Shown here one piece after another: positions 7,090 to 13,562 of a DNA stretch of 13,610 nucleotides (position 1 is the first letter of the stretch; each line of letters begins with the position of its first letter). This stretch comes from Campylobacterales bacterium (lineage in GTDB: Bacteria; Campylobacterota; Campylobacteria; Campylobacterales; Hydrogenimonadaceae): positions 1 through 13,610 of the forward strand of contig JAMONQ010000039.1 of assembly GCA_027065635.1 (NCBI GenBank). The letters run 5' to 3'. Under the pieces are notes generated by a model. It was not told the origin of the DNA. It worked only from the letters and a program-made list of their open reading frames with translations, and did no database searches. A program made the translations under genes and the position numbers.

Positions 7090-7883
7090 TTCAACTCCAC
7101 CTTTACAAGTCTTGAAAAGAGGCCTTTTGGGCTATCTATAACGATCTCGGCCCTGTAGGAAGATATGTGAACGGTATCGGCGACTTTAATCACTTTCGAA
7201 AACTTCAAATCGGTAACTTTTCCGTCAAGATATATCCTCTTGCTATCCATATTTTCCACTTCGTCGGCATCTAGAAAGAGTGTGAGTTTCCCTTTTTTTG
7301 TATCCATGGCAGTCAGAAGCAGAGTTCCAGGGTTTACATAGTCATCCATACGTACGGCGACTCTGTAGATATAGAGGCCTTCGGCACTTACAGACTTTTT
7401 CTCTATCCTGTCTTGAAGCTGCAGTAACTGATATTTCGTATCTGCGATCTGCCTTTTCAGGGTCGCTCTCTTCTCCTTCAGACTCAACAGTTGGTTCCTC
7501 GATGCGGCCATTGCGGCGAAGACCCTGTCTTTTTCCGTCTTCGATTTCGTTTTGAGGTCCTTTATGCGCATATAGTACGCTTCATCGCGCTCATAAACTC
7601 TCTCCTGGTTCTCTATCATCTCTTCCGTAAGAGCAAGGGTCTCTTCCAGAACTTCAAGAGTCGTCGCAAGAGCTCTTTTCTGCTCTTTGTCAACAATATC
7701 GTCTATCCTGACGACAGGAGCGGATGTACCGATGCGCCCCTCTTTCGAGAGGTCGGCAAAAACAACCTTCCCGCTTACGGCGGATTTTATCTGATATGTT
7801 TCGACAGGCTCGAGCTTTGCATAGTGTACCTGTGCAAATAGCGCTGCATGCAGAATCGAAATAGCCAAAAAGAAGCGTTTCAT
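7086..7883 (-). CDS. HlyD-like periplasmic adaptor (membrane fusion) protein
   Basis: Encodes 265 residues from the ATG at 7883; GGGAG sits 4 bases upstream and the following MKRFFLAISILHAALFA is a signal peptide. The open frame extends 40 codons further upstream but crosses the promoter, so that part is not coding. The layout is a half lipoyl domain (about 28-62, with SAVSGKVVFADLSKEGR), a long charged coiled-coil hairpin (about 64-165), the second lipoyl half (VAVRMDDYVNPGTLLLTAMD, 176-195) and a beta-barrel part to the end. Such adaptors bridge an inner-membrane pump to a TolC channel. It is short for the family (often 350 or more) and has no visible pump partner; a TolC-like gene lies three genes downstream. 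It leads the seven-gene run and overlaps the next gene by 4 bases (ATGA). Confidence 0.78.
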   Translation of the reverse strand: MKRFFLAISILHAALFAQVHYAKLEPVETYQIKSAVSGKVVFADLSKEGRIGTSAPVVRIDDIVDKEQKRALATTLEVLEETLALTEEMIENQERVYERDEAYYMRIKDLKTKSKTEKDRVFAAMAASRNQLLSLKEKRATLKRQIADTKYQLLQLQDRIEKKSVSAEGLYIYRVAVRMDDYVNPGTLLLTAMDTKKGKLTLFLDADEVENMDSKRIYLDGKVTDLKFSKVIKVADTVHISSYRAEIVIDSPKGLFSRLVKVELK

Positions 7884-7913
7884 CACTCTCCCGTTTAGAT
7901 TCAGTTGGGTGCT

Positions 7914-7919
7914 ATTGTA
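7914..7919 (-). promoter_or_regulatory. -10 box of the hlyD-like operon promoter
   Basis: Minus strand TACAAT (5 of 6 to TATAAT) lies 30 bases before the chosen ATG at 7883, giving a short leader of about 24 bases. The -35 position (7937-7942) is poor but lies inside the inverted repeat at 7933-7952. This promoter would serve the seven genes down to thiS. Confidence 0.5.
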
Positions 7920-7932
7920 CAACGACTCACTT

Positions 7933-7952
7933 AAGATTGCGCTTTGAATCTT
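7933..7952. repeat. Inverted repeat AAGATT-N8-AATCTT in the hlyD-like promoter
   Basis: Six-base arms (7933-7938 and 7947-7952) flank an 8-base spacer and cover the expected -35 region of the leftward promoter. Position and dyad symmetry suit a repressor or activator site; arms this short in an AT-rich region could also arise by chance. Confidence 0.35.
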
Positions 7953-8286
7953 CTTCATACACGGCGCTGTCAATGCAACAGAAAGCATGACAAAAGAGTT
8001 CAAGGAAGCGGTGTACGAATATACGGCAGAGGTTCAGCTTGAAGCGATCGATCAATGGGAGGGGTGGTTTATAAAGAGTTTCAGAAGGACTCCATGCCCC
8101 GACAAGGACATGGAGCTAATAAGTCGGTTATTTCAGAATAACGCGTGCGTTTACCGGCTGTACCGGGCGATTGTTGGGATGTTTCATAACTTCGGCAAAT
8201 TTTTTGACCTGCTCTTTGCTTACAGTTACAGGCTCTTTCATGACAAACCATCGAACACCTTCGGAGCATGGAGGCGTAGTGAGTGA
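7948..8286 (+). other. Unexplained plus-strand open frame (possible small or decayed gene)
   Basis: The frame is open from 7948 to a stop at 8284-8286, with an ATG at 7987 (99 residues). The first 47 codons lie in the otherwise gene-free gap between the hlyD-like and carbonic anhydrase genes and read like protein: MTKEFKEAVYEYTAEVQLEA, then charged and aromatic residues to about ELISRLFQ. From 8128 onward it is antisense to carbonic anhydrase and is probably just a shadow. No good ribosome site precedes the ATG, and a probable terminator hairpin of the other strand lies within the frame. I do not recognise a family. It may be a remnant truncated by the neighbouring gene, or chance. Confidence 0.2.
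8090..8115 (-). terminator. Probable hairpin terminator after the alpha-carbonic anhydrase
   Basis: On the minus strand, 12 bases past the stop codon, CTCCATGTCC pairs with GGGCATGGAG (one G-T pair) around a short loop, giving a stem of about 10 pairs. The bases that follow are only moderately T-rich (TCCTTCTGAAACTCTTTAT), so it may be a leaky terminator or an RNA 3'-end stabiliser. Confidence 0.5.
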
Positions 8287-8874
8287 ACCGTTGAATCTGT
8301 AATACTCTTTGTTTTCAGGAAGAAGGTTTTTGACATCCTCGGCAGAGAGAGTGATCTTTTCGATATCGTTTGCGTGCTCAGGCATCTCGTCCCATACTTT
8401 TTTAAGAACCTTGTTCTCCTCACCATACTGGAACATCACACCGATTACCGCAAGATTTCCGTTGGCGTCTGCATGAACAAAGTGCGCTTCGAGAGGGAAA
8501 TATTTTCCGTCGATAGTGTTTTCACTTGGTGTGTGGAAGTGGAACTGCTTGAGTTCGAACGTCGTACCGTCAACTGTAATGCTGCTTCCGGGAACAATGT
8601 TTACCTGTACTGTATGTCCGTTGTTGAGCTCCTCTTTGGAAGCGGACTTGTAGTCTATACCTATAGCAGGCAGGTTTGTATCGAATGCGTTGGCTGTTTC
8701 GATATTTATCGGAGACTGGTTTTTACCGAGTTTACACATGATATATTTATCGGAAAGATCGCCCCAGTGCTCGGGACCTTCATGCCCGCTATATCCCCAG
8801 TGAGCTCCGTGACCTCCTGCCATCAAAACCGAAGCTGTTGCCGCTCCAAGAAACAATGAAGTGATTTTTTTCAT
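8128..8874 (-). CDS. Periplasmic alpha-class carbonic anhydrase
   Basis: Encodes 248 residues, matching bacterial secreted alpha-carbonic anhydrases such as that of Helicobacter pylori. It interconverts CO2 and bicarbonate. A signal peptide (MKKITSLFLGAATASVLMA, cleavage near 19) sends it to the periplasm. Visible landmarks: WGYSG (26-30), QSPINI (53-58), zinc ligands His112 and His114 (FHFHTPSEN) and His131 (EAHFVH), proton-shuttle His87 (NNGHTVQV), SLTTPPCSEGVRW (197-209) with the gatekeeping Thr, and a likely disulfide Cys47-Cys203. AAAGGGG precedes the ATG. It is a single-gene unit with its own promoter and hairpin. In an autotroph it would feed carbon to CO2-fixing enzymes; it can also buffer periplasmic pH. 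Confidence 0.95.
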   Translation of the reverse strand: MKKITSLFLGAATASVLMAGGHGAHWGYSGHEGPEHWGDLSDKYIMCKLGKNQSPINIETANAFDTNLPAIGIDYKSASKEELNNGHTVQVNIVPGSSITVDGTTFELKQFHFHTPSENTIDGKYFPLEAHFVHADANGNLAVIGVMFQYGEENKVLKKVWDEMPEHANDIEKITLSAEDVKNLLPENKEYYRFNGSLTTPPCSEGVRWFVMKEPVTVSKEQVKKFAEVMKHPNNRPVQPVNARVILK

Positions 8875-8911
8875 CGTTACCCCTTTCTGTCATTTATTTT
8901 TTTGAAGGAGT

Positions 8912-8917
8912 ATTATA
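8912..8917 (-). promoter_or_regulatory. -10 box of the carbonic anhydrase promoter
   Basis: A perfect TATAAT on the minus strand, 38 bases before the ATG, preceded directly by TG and surrounded by AT-rich DNA. The -35 region (TCCAAT at 8935-8940) is poor, as usual in this group. Confidence 0.65.
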
Positions 8918-8979
8918 CATAACATTTTATGAAAATTGGATGAATTTTTTAAATGAATATTCTAAATATTAATGAAGAA

Positions 8980-9376
8980 GGCACGGCTGTAAGCCGGGTT
9001 ATGTCGAGGATGCTTATTTATCTAGACGTCATGTCGCCGTGACGTTCGAGCGAAGAGCGAAAATGTGAAGCTTATACCATACTCTTCTTGCTGCGGGTTG
9101 GGTTTACATAGCCGCCAGGATTGCTCCAGGCGCTGGTGGGCTCTTACCCCGCCGTTTCACCCTTACCCGTCCCTATTTTCGGCTAATTGACTATCCGGTC
9201 AGAAGAGAAAACTTGCTCAACTTCACCTTTTAGTCGAGTTTGCTGATAATAGGGACGGGCGGTCTGCTTTCTGTTGCACTGTCCCTCACCTTGCGGTGGC
9301 CGTCCGTTAGACGGAACCCTGCTTCACTGCAGCCCGGACTTTCCTCATGGATCACCATGCAAGCATCCGCCGTGCC
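8980..9376 (-). ncRNA. rnpB: RNase P RNA (bacterial type A)
   Basis: About 397 bases. It is the catalytic RNA of RNase P, which trims the 5' leader of tRNA precursors. The ends pair as helix P1 (GGCACGG at 9376-9370 with CCGTGCC at 8986-8980). The conserved cores are all present on the minus strand: GAGGAAAGTCCGGGCT (9346-9331), ACAGAAA, the block 9163-9135 that begins AGGGTGAAACGGCGGGG and ends GAGCCCACC, and ACATAACCCGGCTTA (9004-8990). A perfect 12-base arm pair (9166-9177 with 9248-9259) forms the long P10-P12-side helix. The exact 3' end could be a few bases further. It lies between oorC and the carbonic anhydrase gene on the same strand. No strong terminator is visible after it, only AT-rich sequence. 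Confidence 0.96.
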
Positions 9377-9384
9377 TTTATACA

Positions 9385-9390
9385 ATTATA
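9385..9390 (-). promoter_or_regulatory. -10 box of the rnpB promoter
   Basis: A perfect TATAAT on the minus strand, about 8 bases before the 5' end of the RNA at 9376, which is the expected distance to a transcription start. No clear -35 box. Confidence 0.7.
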
Positions 9391-9443
9391 TCATAAAAAG
9401 ATTGTAGATTAAGAAGTTTTTCAGTTTTGAGGATAGATGTGAT

Positions 9444-9486
9444 GGGCAAAGAGAGATCTCTTTGCCCGTAAAAGAAGCTCTTTTAC
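9444..9486 (-). terminator. Tandem hairpins at the end of the oor operon
   Basis: Two perfect inverted repeats lie side by side. GTAAAAGA/TCTTTTAC (9468-9475 with 9479-9486) includes the oorC stop codon. GGGCAAAGAGA/TCTCTTTGCCC (9444-9454 with 9457-9467) follows directly. The first ends in TTTTAC and the second is GC-based at its foot, but no long T run follows on the minus strand. They sit where transcription of sucCD-oorDABC should end, and may act as terminator, 3' stabiliser or both. The rnpB promoter lies just beyond. Confidence 0.6.
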
Positions 9487-10046
9487 TTCATCTTTTCAAG
9501 AGCTTCAAGCGCATATTTTTTACCGAGTTCATACGCTTTGAGGTTAGCTTCATGTACCTTTTTGGGAACTTTGCTAAGCATTGTTTCAATCAATACATCT
9601 TCCGGAATCGCATTTGTGAAAGTGTTTGCGATAGCAAGTGCGACGACACTCTGAGTAATGACGTTTCCGACCTCTTCTTTTGCAATGGTGATAATAGGAA
9701 TCTCAACGATTCTCCATTTTTTGCGATCCTCATCCGTCGGATATACAAGGTTGGGGTCGATAACGATGATTCCGCCCTCAGTTACACCGTCCTTGAAAAG
9801 CTGGTAACTCTTGTCTGCAACCGACAGCATGAAGTCGATCTGACCGTCGATGGCATATGGATACCAGATCTCTTCGTCGTCAAGCTGTATATCGACGACC
9901 GTGGGACCGCCTCGCACCTGCGAAGTATAAGTTGCAGTCTTTACACCGTAGCCGCCCATTTTGATCTTCGCTGCCGCGAAGATTTCGCCGGCGAGGAGGA
10001 CACCCTGTCCGCCGACACCGGTAAAACGCATTACAATTCTGCTCAT
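9483..10046 (-). CDS. oorC: 2-oxoglutarate:ferredoxin oxidoreductase, gamma subunit
   Basis: Encodes 187 residues from the ATG at 10046; AAGGGG lies 6 bases upstream, so the in-frame TTG at 10052 is not needed. OorC is the gamma domain of the OFOR complex that interconverts 2-oxoglutarate + CoA and succinyl-CoA + CO2 with a low-potential electron acceptor. It shows the family start VMRFTGVGGQGVLLAGEIFA (5-24), then TATYTSQVRGGPTVVDIQL split over 38-55, and IDFMLSVADKSYQLF. It is the last gene of the operon, 10 bases after oorB, and ends in tandem hairpins. Subunit order D-A-B-C is that of Campylobacter and Helicobacter. Confidence 0.93.
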   Translation of the reverse strand: MSRIVMRFTGVGGQGVLLAGEIFAAAKIKMGGYGVKTATYTSQVRGGPTVVDIQLDDEEIWYPYAIDGQIDFMLSVADKSYQLFKDGVTEGGIIVIDPNLVYPTDEDRKKWRIVEIPIITIAKEEVGNVITQSVVALAIANTFTNAIPEDVLIETMLSKVPKKVHEANLKAYELGKKYALEALEKMK

Positions 10047-10056
10047 GAACAACCCC

Positions 10057-10914
10057 TTAAATTACTTTTTTGAAATCAGCCGGCGTGATCTTGTCGCGCT
10101 TGCCCTGATAGACCTCTTGAAGCTTGCCGTACATATCGCAATACTCTTCAGCCTCTGTATCCTCTTTAAGAATACCGGTAGGCAGAATATTGACTTTCTC
10201 TTCATCCGACAACGCGTCATATTTTTTCTTCGGCATTGTAATCTCGTCGATCCAGTCGAGATTCTCCATGGCGGAAGCCATCTTGTTCTTTCTACCGAGG
10301 TTGATATGGCAGTTGGAAAGGATGTCAAGATAAGCAAAACCTTTGTGCTGAAGAGCCTTGACGAAGACTTTCTCCAGCTTCTTCGGCTCTGTCACCTTCT
10401 CTCTCGCAACAAAGGAAGCGCCTGCTGCTATAGCGAGTTCACATCCGTCGAAAGTAGGATCGATGTTACCTTGCTTCATAGTTACAGACCAGTAACCGCG
10501 CGGTGTGGTCGGAGATGTTTGCGAGTTGGTAAGACCGTAGATGAAGTTGTTGATCACGATCATCGTAATGTCGATGTTACGGCGACATCCATGTATGGTA
10601 TGGTTACCGCCGATCGCAAGTGCGTCACCGTCACCGGCTACACAGACGACATACTTGTCCGGGTTTGCAAGCTTGATTCCGGTCGCATAGGCCACTGTTC
10701 TACCGTGCGTTGTGTGTACAGTGTTGAAATCGACATACGAACTGAACCTTCCGGAACATCCGATACCCGATACGACACATACATCGTCTTTTTTGATACC
10801 GAGTTTGTCTATCGCGCGGATGAACGCTTTGAGGATAACTCCGTCACCACAGCCCCAGCACCATAGTGTGGGCATCTTTTCCAGTCGTAAATACTCATCG
10901 TAATTAAAAGCCAT
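10057..10914 (-). CDS. oorB: 2-oxoglutarate:ferredoxin oxidoreductase, beta subunit (thiamine diphosphate binding)
   Basis: Encodes 285 residues. This subunit holds thiamine diphosphate and usually a 4Fe-4S cluster, and carries out the decarboxylation or reductive carboxylation chemistry with OorA. The ThDP/Mg motif GDGDALAIGGNHTIHGCRRN (94-113) is followed by Asn122-Asn123. Likely cluster ligands are Cys19 and Cys22 (WCWGCGDG), Cys53 (SGIGCSGR) and Cys202 (LSNCHIN), a pattern seen in 2-oxoacid:ferredoxin oxidoreductase beta subunits. FNTVHTTHGRTVAYATGIKLANP (63-85) is also characteristic. The start lies one base after the oorA stop (TGATATG), so the two are translated together. The C-terminal 60 residues are charged and less conserved. 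Confidence 0.95.
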   Translation of the reverse strand: MAFNYDEYLRLEKMPTLWCWGCGDGVILKAFIRAIDKLGIKKDDVCVVSGIGCSGRFSSYVDFNTVHTTHGRTVAYATGIKLANPDKYVVCVAGDGDALAIGGNHTIHGCRRNIDITMIVINNFIYGLTNSQTSPTTPRGYWSVTMKQGNIDPTFDGCELAIAAGASFVAREKVTEPKKLEKVFVKALQHKGFAYLDILSNCHINLGRKNKMASAMENLDWIDEITMPKKKYDALSDEEKVNILPTGILKEDTEAEEYCDMYGKLQEVYQGKRDKITPADFKKVI

Positions 10915-10915
10915 A

Positions 10916-12049
10916 TCAGAAGACCTCCTTCACTTTGTCGATTATATCTTGCGGCGAGAACGGCCGGCCGTTTGTTTTGGTAAGTTTTTGAATATCTTTT
11001 CGTCCCATGGCTCGCTGAATCTCTTCGAGATACTGTCCCTGGTTAAGTTCGACGGATAGAACCTTGTCAAACTTCTGTCCAAGCTCGAAGAGTCTCTCTT
11101 CCGGACTCGGCCACAATGTGATAGGACGGAACATACCCGCTTTGATTCCCTCGTCTCTTAGTCTGTTGATAGCCTCTTTTATAGCAAGAGATGCCGAGCC
11201 GTAACCGATAAGCAGGATATCTGCATCATCGAGTTTGTACTCTTCGTTGTATTCGAGCTCGTCCCGATGCTCGTCAACTTTTCTGAAGAGTCTGTCGATA
11301 AGTTTTCTACATGTCTCGATCTCTTCGGTCGGGAATCCCATCGCATCGTGATGAAGGCCGGTAAAGTGGTATCGATACCCTTTGAACATCGGGTTGAGTA
11401 CGGCAGGCTCATCCTGTGCGACACCATACGGTCTATACTCTTCTACCGGACCGTCAAATGTCTTGCGAGGTTTGATGCCCGCTTTTACCTCTTCAAGGTC
11501 GGGAAGTACCGCTTTGCCGTGCATATGGCCGATAGTTTCGTCAAGAAGAACTATAACCGGCTGCATGAATCGGTCTGCAAGGTTGAACGCTCGTACAGTT
11601 TCAGTGTAGCACTCCGTCAAATCGCCCGCACAAAGAGTGATTGACTTGTAGTCACCGTGTGAAGGGTTTTTCGCCTGAGCGACGTCACCTTGTGAAACAC
11701 GTGTAGGAAGTCCTGTAGAAGGTCCTCCGCGCATTACGTCTACAACTACCAAAGGTACTTCTGCCATCTGCGCCAGTCCAAGGTTTTCAGCCTTGAGTGA
11801 CATTCCGGGACCTGATGTCGCGGTCATGGAGCGTACACCGCTCATAGCCGCACCGATCGCGGCACAGATACCTCCGATTTCATCTTCCATCTGAATACAG
11901 GTACCGCCCACTTTGGGAAGCAGGTCGGAAATAGTATGCATTACTTCGCTCGAAGGTGTGATCGGATATCCTCCGAAAAACATACATCCCGCATCGACTG
12001 CCGCCATTGCGGCGAGATCGTTACCGCTCGATATTACTTCTCTTGCCAT
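10916..12049 (-). CDS. oorA: 2-oxoglutarate:ferredoxin oxidoreductase, alpha subunit
   Basis: Encodes 377 residues, the usual length for the alpha subunit of the four-subunit enzyme. It contains the pyrimidine-binding part of the 2-oxoacid oxidoreductase fold and residues that contact substrate and CoA. Family motifs: FFGGYPITPSSEVMH (24-38), QMEDEIGGICAAIGA (53-67), TATSGPGMSLKAENLG (76-91), DVMRGGPSTGLPTRVSQGD (104-122), and a late LLIGYGSASLAIKEAINRLR with FRPITLWP. AAGGAG precedes the ATG by 5 bases. It sits 9 bases after oorD and one base before oorB. In a reductive TCA cycle the complex would run as a CO2-fixing carboxylase; in respiring relatives it runs oxidatively. Confidence 0.95.
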   Translation of the reverse strand: MAREVISSGNDLAAMAAVDAGCMFFGGYPITPSSEVMHTISDLLPKVGGTCIQMEDEIGGICAAIGAAMSGVRSMTATSGPGMSLKAENLGLAQMAEVPLVVVDVMRGGPSTGLPTRVSQGDVAQAKNPSHGDYKSITLCAGDLTECYTETVRAFNLADRFMQPVIVLLDETIGHMHGKAVLPDLEEVKAGIKPRKTFDGPVEEYRPYGVAQDEPAVLNPMFKGYRYHFTGLHHDAMGFPTEEIETCRKLIDRLFRKVDEHRDELEYNEEYKLDDADILLIGYGSASLAIKEAINRLRDEGIKAGMFRPITLWPSPEERLFELGQKFDKVLSVELNQGQYLEEIQRAMGRKDIQKLTKTNGRPFSPQDIIDKVKEVF

Positions 12050-12058
12050 TCTTGCTCC

Positions 12059-12376
12059 TTATGCGCTAAGCGTCATATATTTGTTGTTTTTAATAGCCTC
12101 TGCACGCTCTTTCGCAGCGTCAGTCAGTTTCGCGAACTTGTACTCTTTTCTGTCAGCTACAAAGATCGCGAAATCGGGACATGCCAGTTCACAATCGTTA
12201 CAACCAATACAAAGCTCTGGAGCTTCGACGGTAATCATTGCACCCAGTACGGAGTGAGGCTCGTATCTCATAGCCAAGACCCCGGCGGGGCAGACAGCTA
12301 CACATATGTCACACGCTTTACATCGACTTTCGTCGGTCCAGACCGGTGTATTTTCCGGCGCTTTCATCAGACTCAT
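12059..12376 (-). CDS. oorD: 2-oxoglutarate:ferredoxin oxidoreductase, delta (ferredoxin-like) subunit
   Basis: Encodes 105 residues from the ATG at 12376 (a GTG one codon upstream is less well spaced from AAGGAG). It has two 4Fe-4S motifs: C19-x2-C22-x2-C25-x3-C29-P and C56-x2-C59-x2-C62-x3-C66-P, so it is the electron-transfer subunit between the OorB site and external ferredoxin or a quinone-linked acceptor. The charged C-terminal 30 residues are typical of OorD. The start overlaps the HMA gene stop by one base (TGATG), so its translation appears tied to that gene rather than directly to sucD. Confidence 0.93.
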   Translation of the reverse strand: MSLMKAPENTPVWTDESRCKACDICVAVCPAGVLAMRYEPHSVLGAMITVEAPELCIGCNDCELACPDFAIFVADRKEYKFAKLTDAAKERAEAIKNNKYMTLSA

Positions 12377-12672
12377 CACTTCTCCTTCGTTGGATTGAAT
12401 TTACCTATGGCACATGAGACGAAGCTCTTACCCTTCATCACCACACCTTCGATGTTTGAAATCTCATCATCGATTAGAGGATAACCCAGCTTTCTTAAGG
12501 TCGAAATAAAAAGCTCCTCATCGGCTTCACCCTTTATCTCGACTGTTACCTTTCGTGGCATCACACTCAAGTCCACTTCTACAGTGTCGCCAAAGTGCTC
12601 CGAGAGTGCACTCTTTATAGTGGATGCACACCCTTCGCATCTTATATTGGCAACGTCGAAGCTTTTCAGCAT
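12376..12672 (-). CDS. Small heavy-metal-associated (HMA) domain protein
   Basis: Encodes 98 residues. Residues 1 to about 70 form an HMA/CopZ-like ferredoxin-fold domain: FDVANIRCEGCASTIKSAL with the metal-binding pair Cys12 and Cys15, then VEVDLSVMPRKVTVEI and ELFISTLRKLGYPL, matching the beta-alpha-beta pattern. A tail of about 28 residues follows, with one more Cys (FVSCAIGKF). Such domains bind Cu(I) or other soft metals and pass them to partners; some have other roles. It starts 4 bases after sucD and its stop overlaps oorD (TGATG), so it is clearly part of the operon. No copper ATPase is in view. The metal and partner are unknown. Confidence 0.85.
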   Translation of the reverse strand: MLKSFDVANIRCEGCASTIKSALSEHFGDTVEVDLSVMPRKVTVEIKGEADEELFISTLRKLGYPLIDDEISNIEGVVMKGKSFVSCAIGKFNPTKEK

Positions 12673-12676
12673 ATCG

Positions 12677-13549
12677 CTACTTTCCCATGACCTCTTTTAC
12701 AGCTTTACCTATGTCGGCGGGAGATACTACGACTTTGACGCCGGCCGCTTCAAGAGCCGCCATCTTTTCGGCAGCGGTACCGCTTCCGCCCGAAATTATG
12801 GCACCAGCATGGCCCATTCGTTTTCCTTTGGGAGCTGTCTGTCCGGCGATAAACGCGACAACCGGCTTCGAGATATGCTCTTTGATGAATTGAGCCGCCT
12901 GTATCTCAAGATCTCCGCCGATCTCGCCGATCATAACGATAGCCTCCGTTTCCGGATCCGCTTCGAACATAGGAAGCAGCTGCTTGTAACTCAGGCCTAT
13001 GATCGGGTCACCGCCGATACCGACGGCCGTTGTGATACCCAATCCCTCTTTTACCACCTGATTCGAAGCTTCATATGTCAGAGTTCCAGACTTGGAGATA
13101 AGACCGACCGGCCCTTTTTTAAATATGAATCCCGGCATGATTCCGATCTTGCACTCTTCTGCGGTGATGACTCCCGGGCAGTTGGGTCCAATAGTATTCA
13201 TTCCCTTTTTGGTAGCGTAGGCCTTGGCGTACATCATATCTTTCACAGGTGCTCCCTCTGTGATGATAACTGCCAGTTCGACACCTGCATCCGCCGCTTC
13301 CATCACGGCATCGGAAACGAATGCCGGCGGAACGAATATCATCGAAACGGTGGCTCCGGTAGCATCAACCGCCTCTTTTACGGTATTGAAGACAGGCTGT
13401 CCCAAGTGCTCCTGTCCACCTTTACCCGGAGTCACACCGCCAACTATTTTGGTACCGTACTCCATACACTGTGATGCGTGAAATGTCCCCTCTTTACCGG
13501 TAAATCCCTGAACTATTACCTTTGTATCTTTATTTACCAGAATACTCAT
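12677..13549 (-). CDS. sucD: Succinyl-CoA synthetase (ADP-forming), alpha subunit
   Basis: Encodes 290 residues, the normal size. With SucC it interconverts succinyl-CoA + ADP + phosphate and succinate + ATP + CoA. Visible features: an N-terminal CoA-binding Rossmann domain (ILVNKDTKVIVQGFTGKEGT, then GVTPGKGG, 38-45), IGPNCPGVI (120-128), and the phosphohistidine loop KGKRMGHAGAI with active-site His247, followed by SGGSGTA. AAGGAG precedes the ATG, 13 bases after the sucC stop. It provides the substrate for, or uses the product of, OorDABC. The next gene is the HMA protein, only 4 bases on. Confidence 0.96.
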   Translation of the reverse strand: MSILVNKDTKVIVQGFTGKEGTFHASQCMEYGTKIVGGVTPGKGGQEHLGQPVFNTVKEAVDATGATVSMIFVPPAFVSDAVMEAADAGVELAVIITEGAPVKDMMYAKAYATKKGMNTIGPNCPGVITAEECKIGIMPGFIFKKGPVGLISKSGTLTYEASNQVVKEGLGITTAVGIGGDPIIGLSYKQLLPMFEADPETEAIVMIGEIGGDLEIQAAQFIKEHISKPVVAFIAGQTAPKGKRMGHAGAIISGGSGTAAEKMAALEAAGVKVVVSPADIGKAVKEVMGK

Positions 13550-13562
13550 CTATTTTCTCCTT

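Noticed and set aside
7884..8003. Longer N-terminus for the HlyD-like protein (40 extra residues)
   Set aside because: It would bury the signal peptide, cross the -10 box, and lacks a ribosome site; the ATG at 7883 has GGGAG and begins a signal peptide.
9001..9376. Possible protein-coding or repeat content in the inverted repeats around 9166-9259
   Set aside because: The arms and conserved blocks belong to RNase P RNA secondary structure.
9961..10866. Plus-strand open frame of 301 codons over oorB
   Set aside because: Antisense to oorB/oorC, which have full catalytic motifs; no domain recognised.
12584..13474. Plus-strand open frame of 296 codons over sucD
   Set aside because: Shadow of sucD; composition rich in Ser/Arg/His without any known family pattern.
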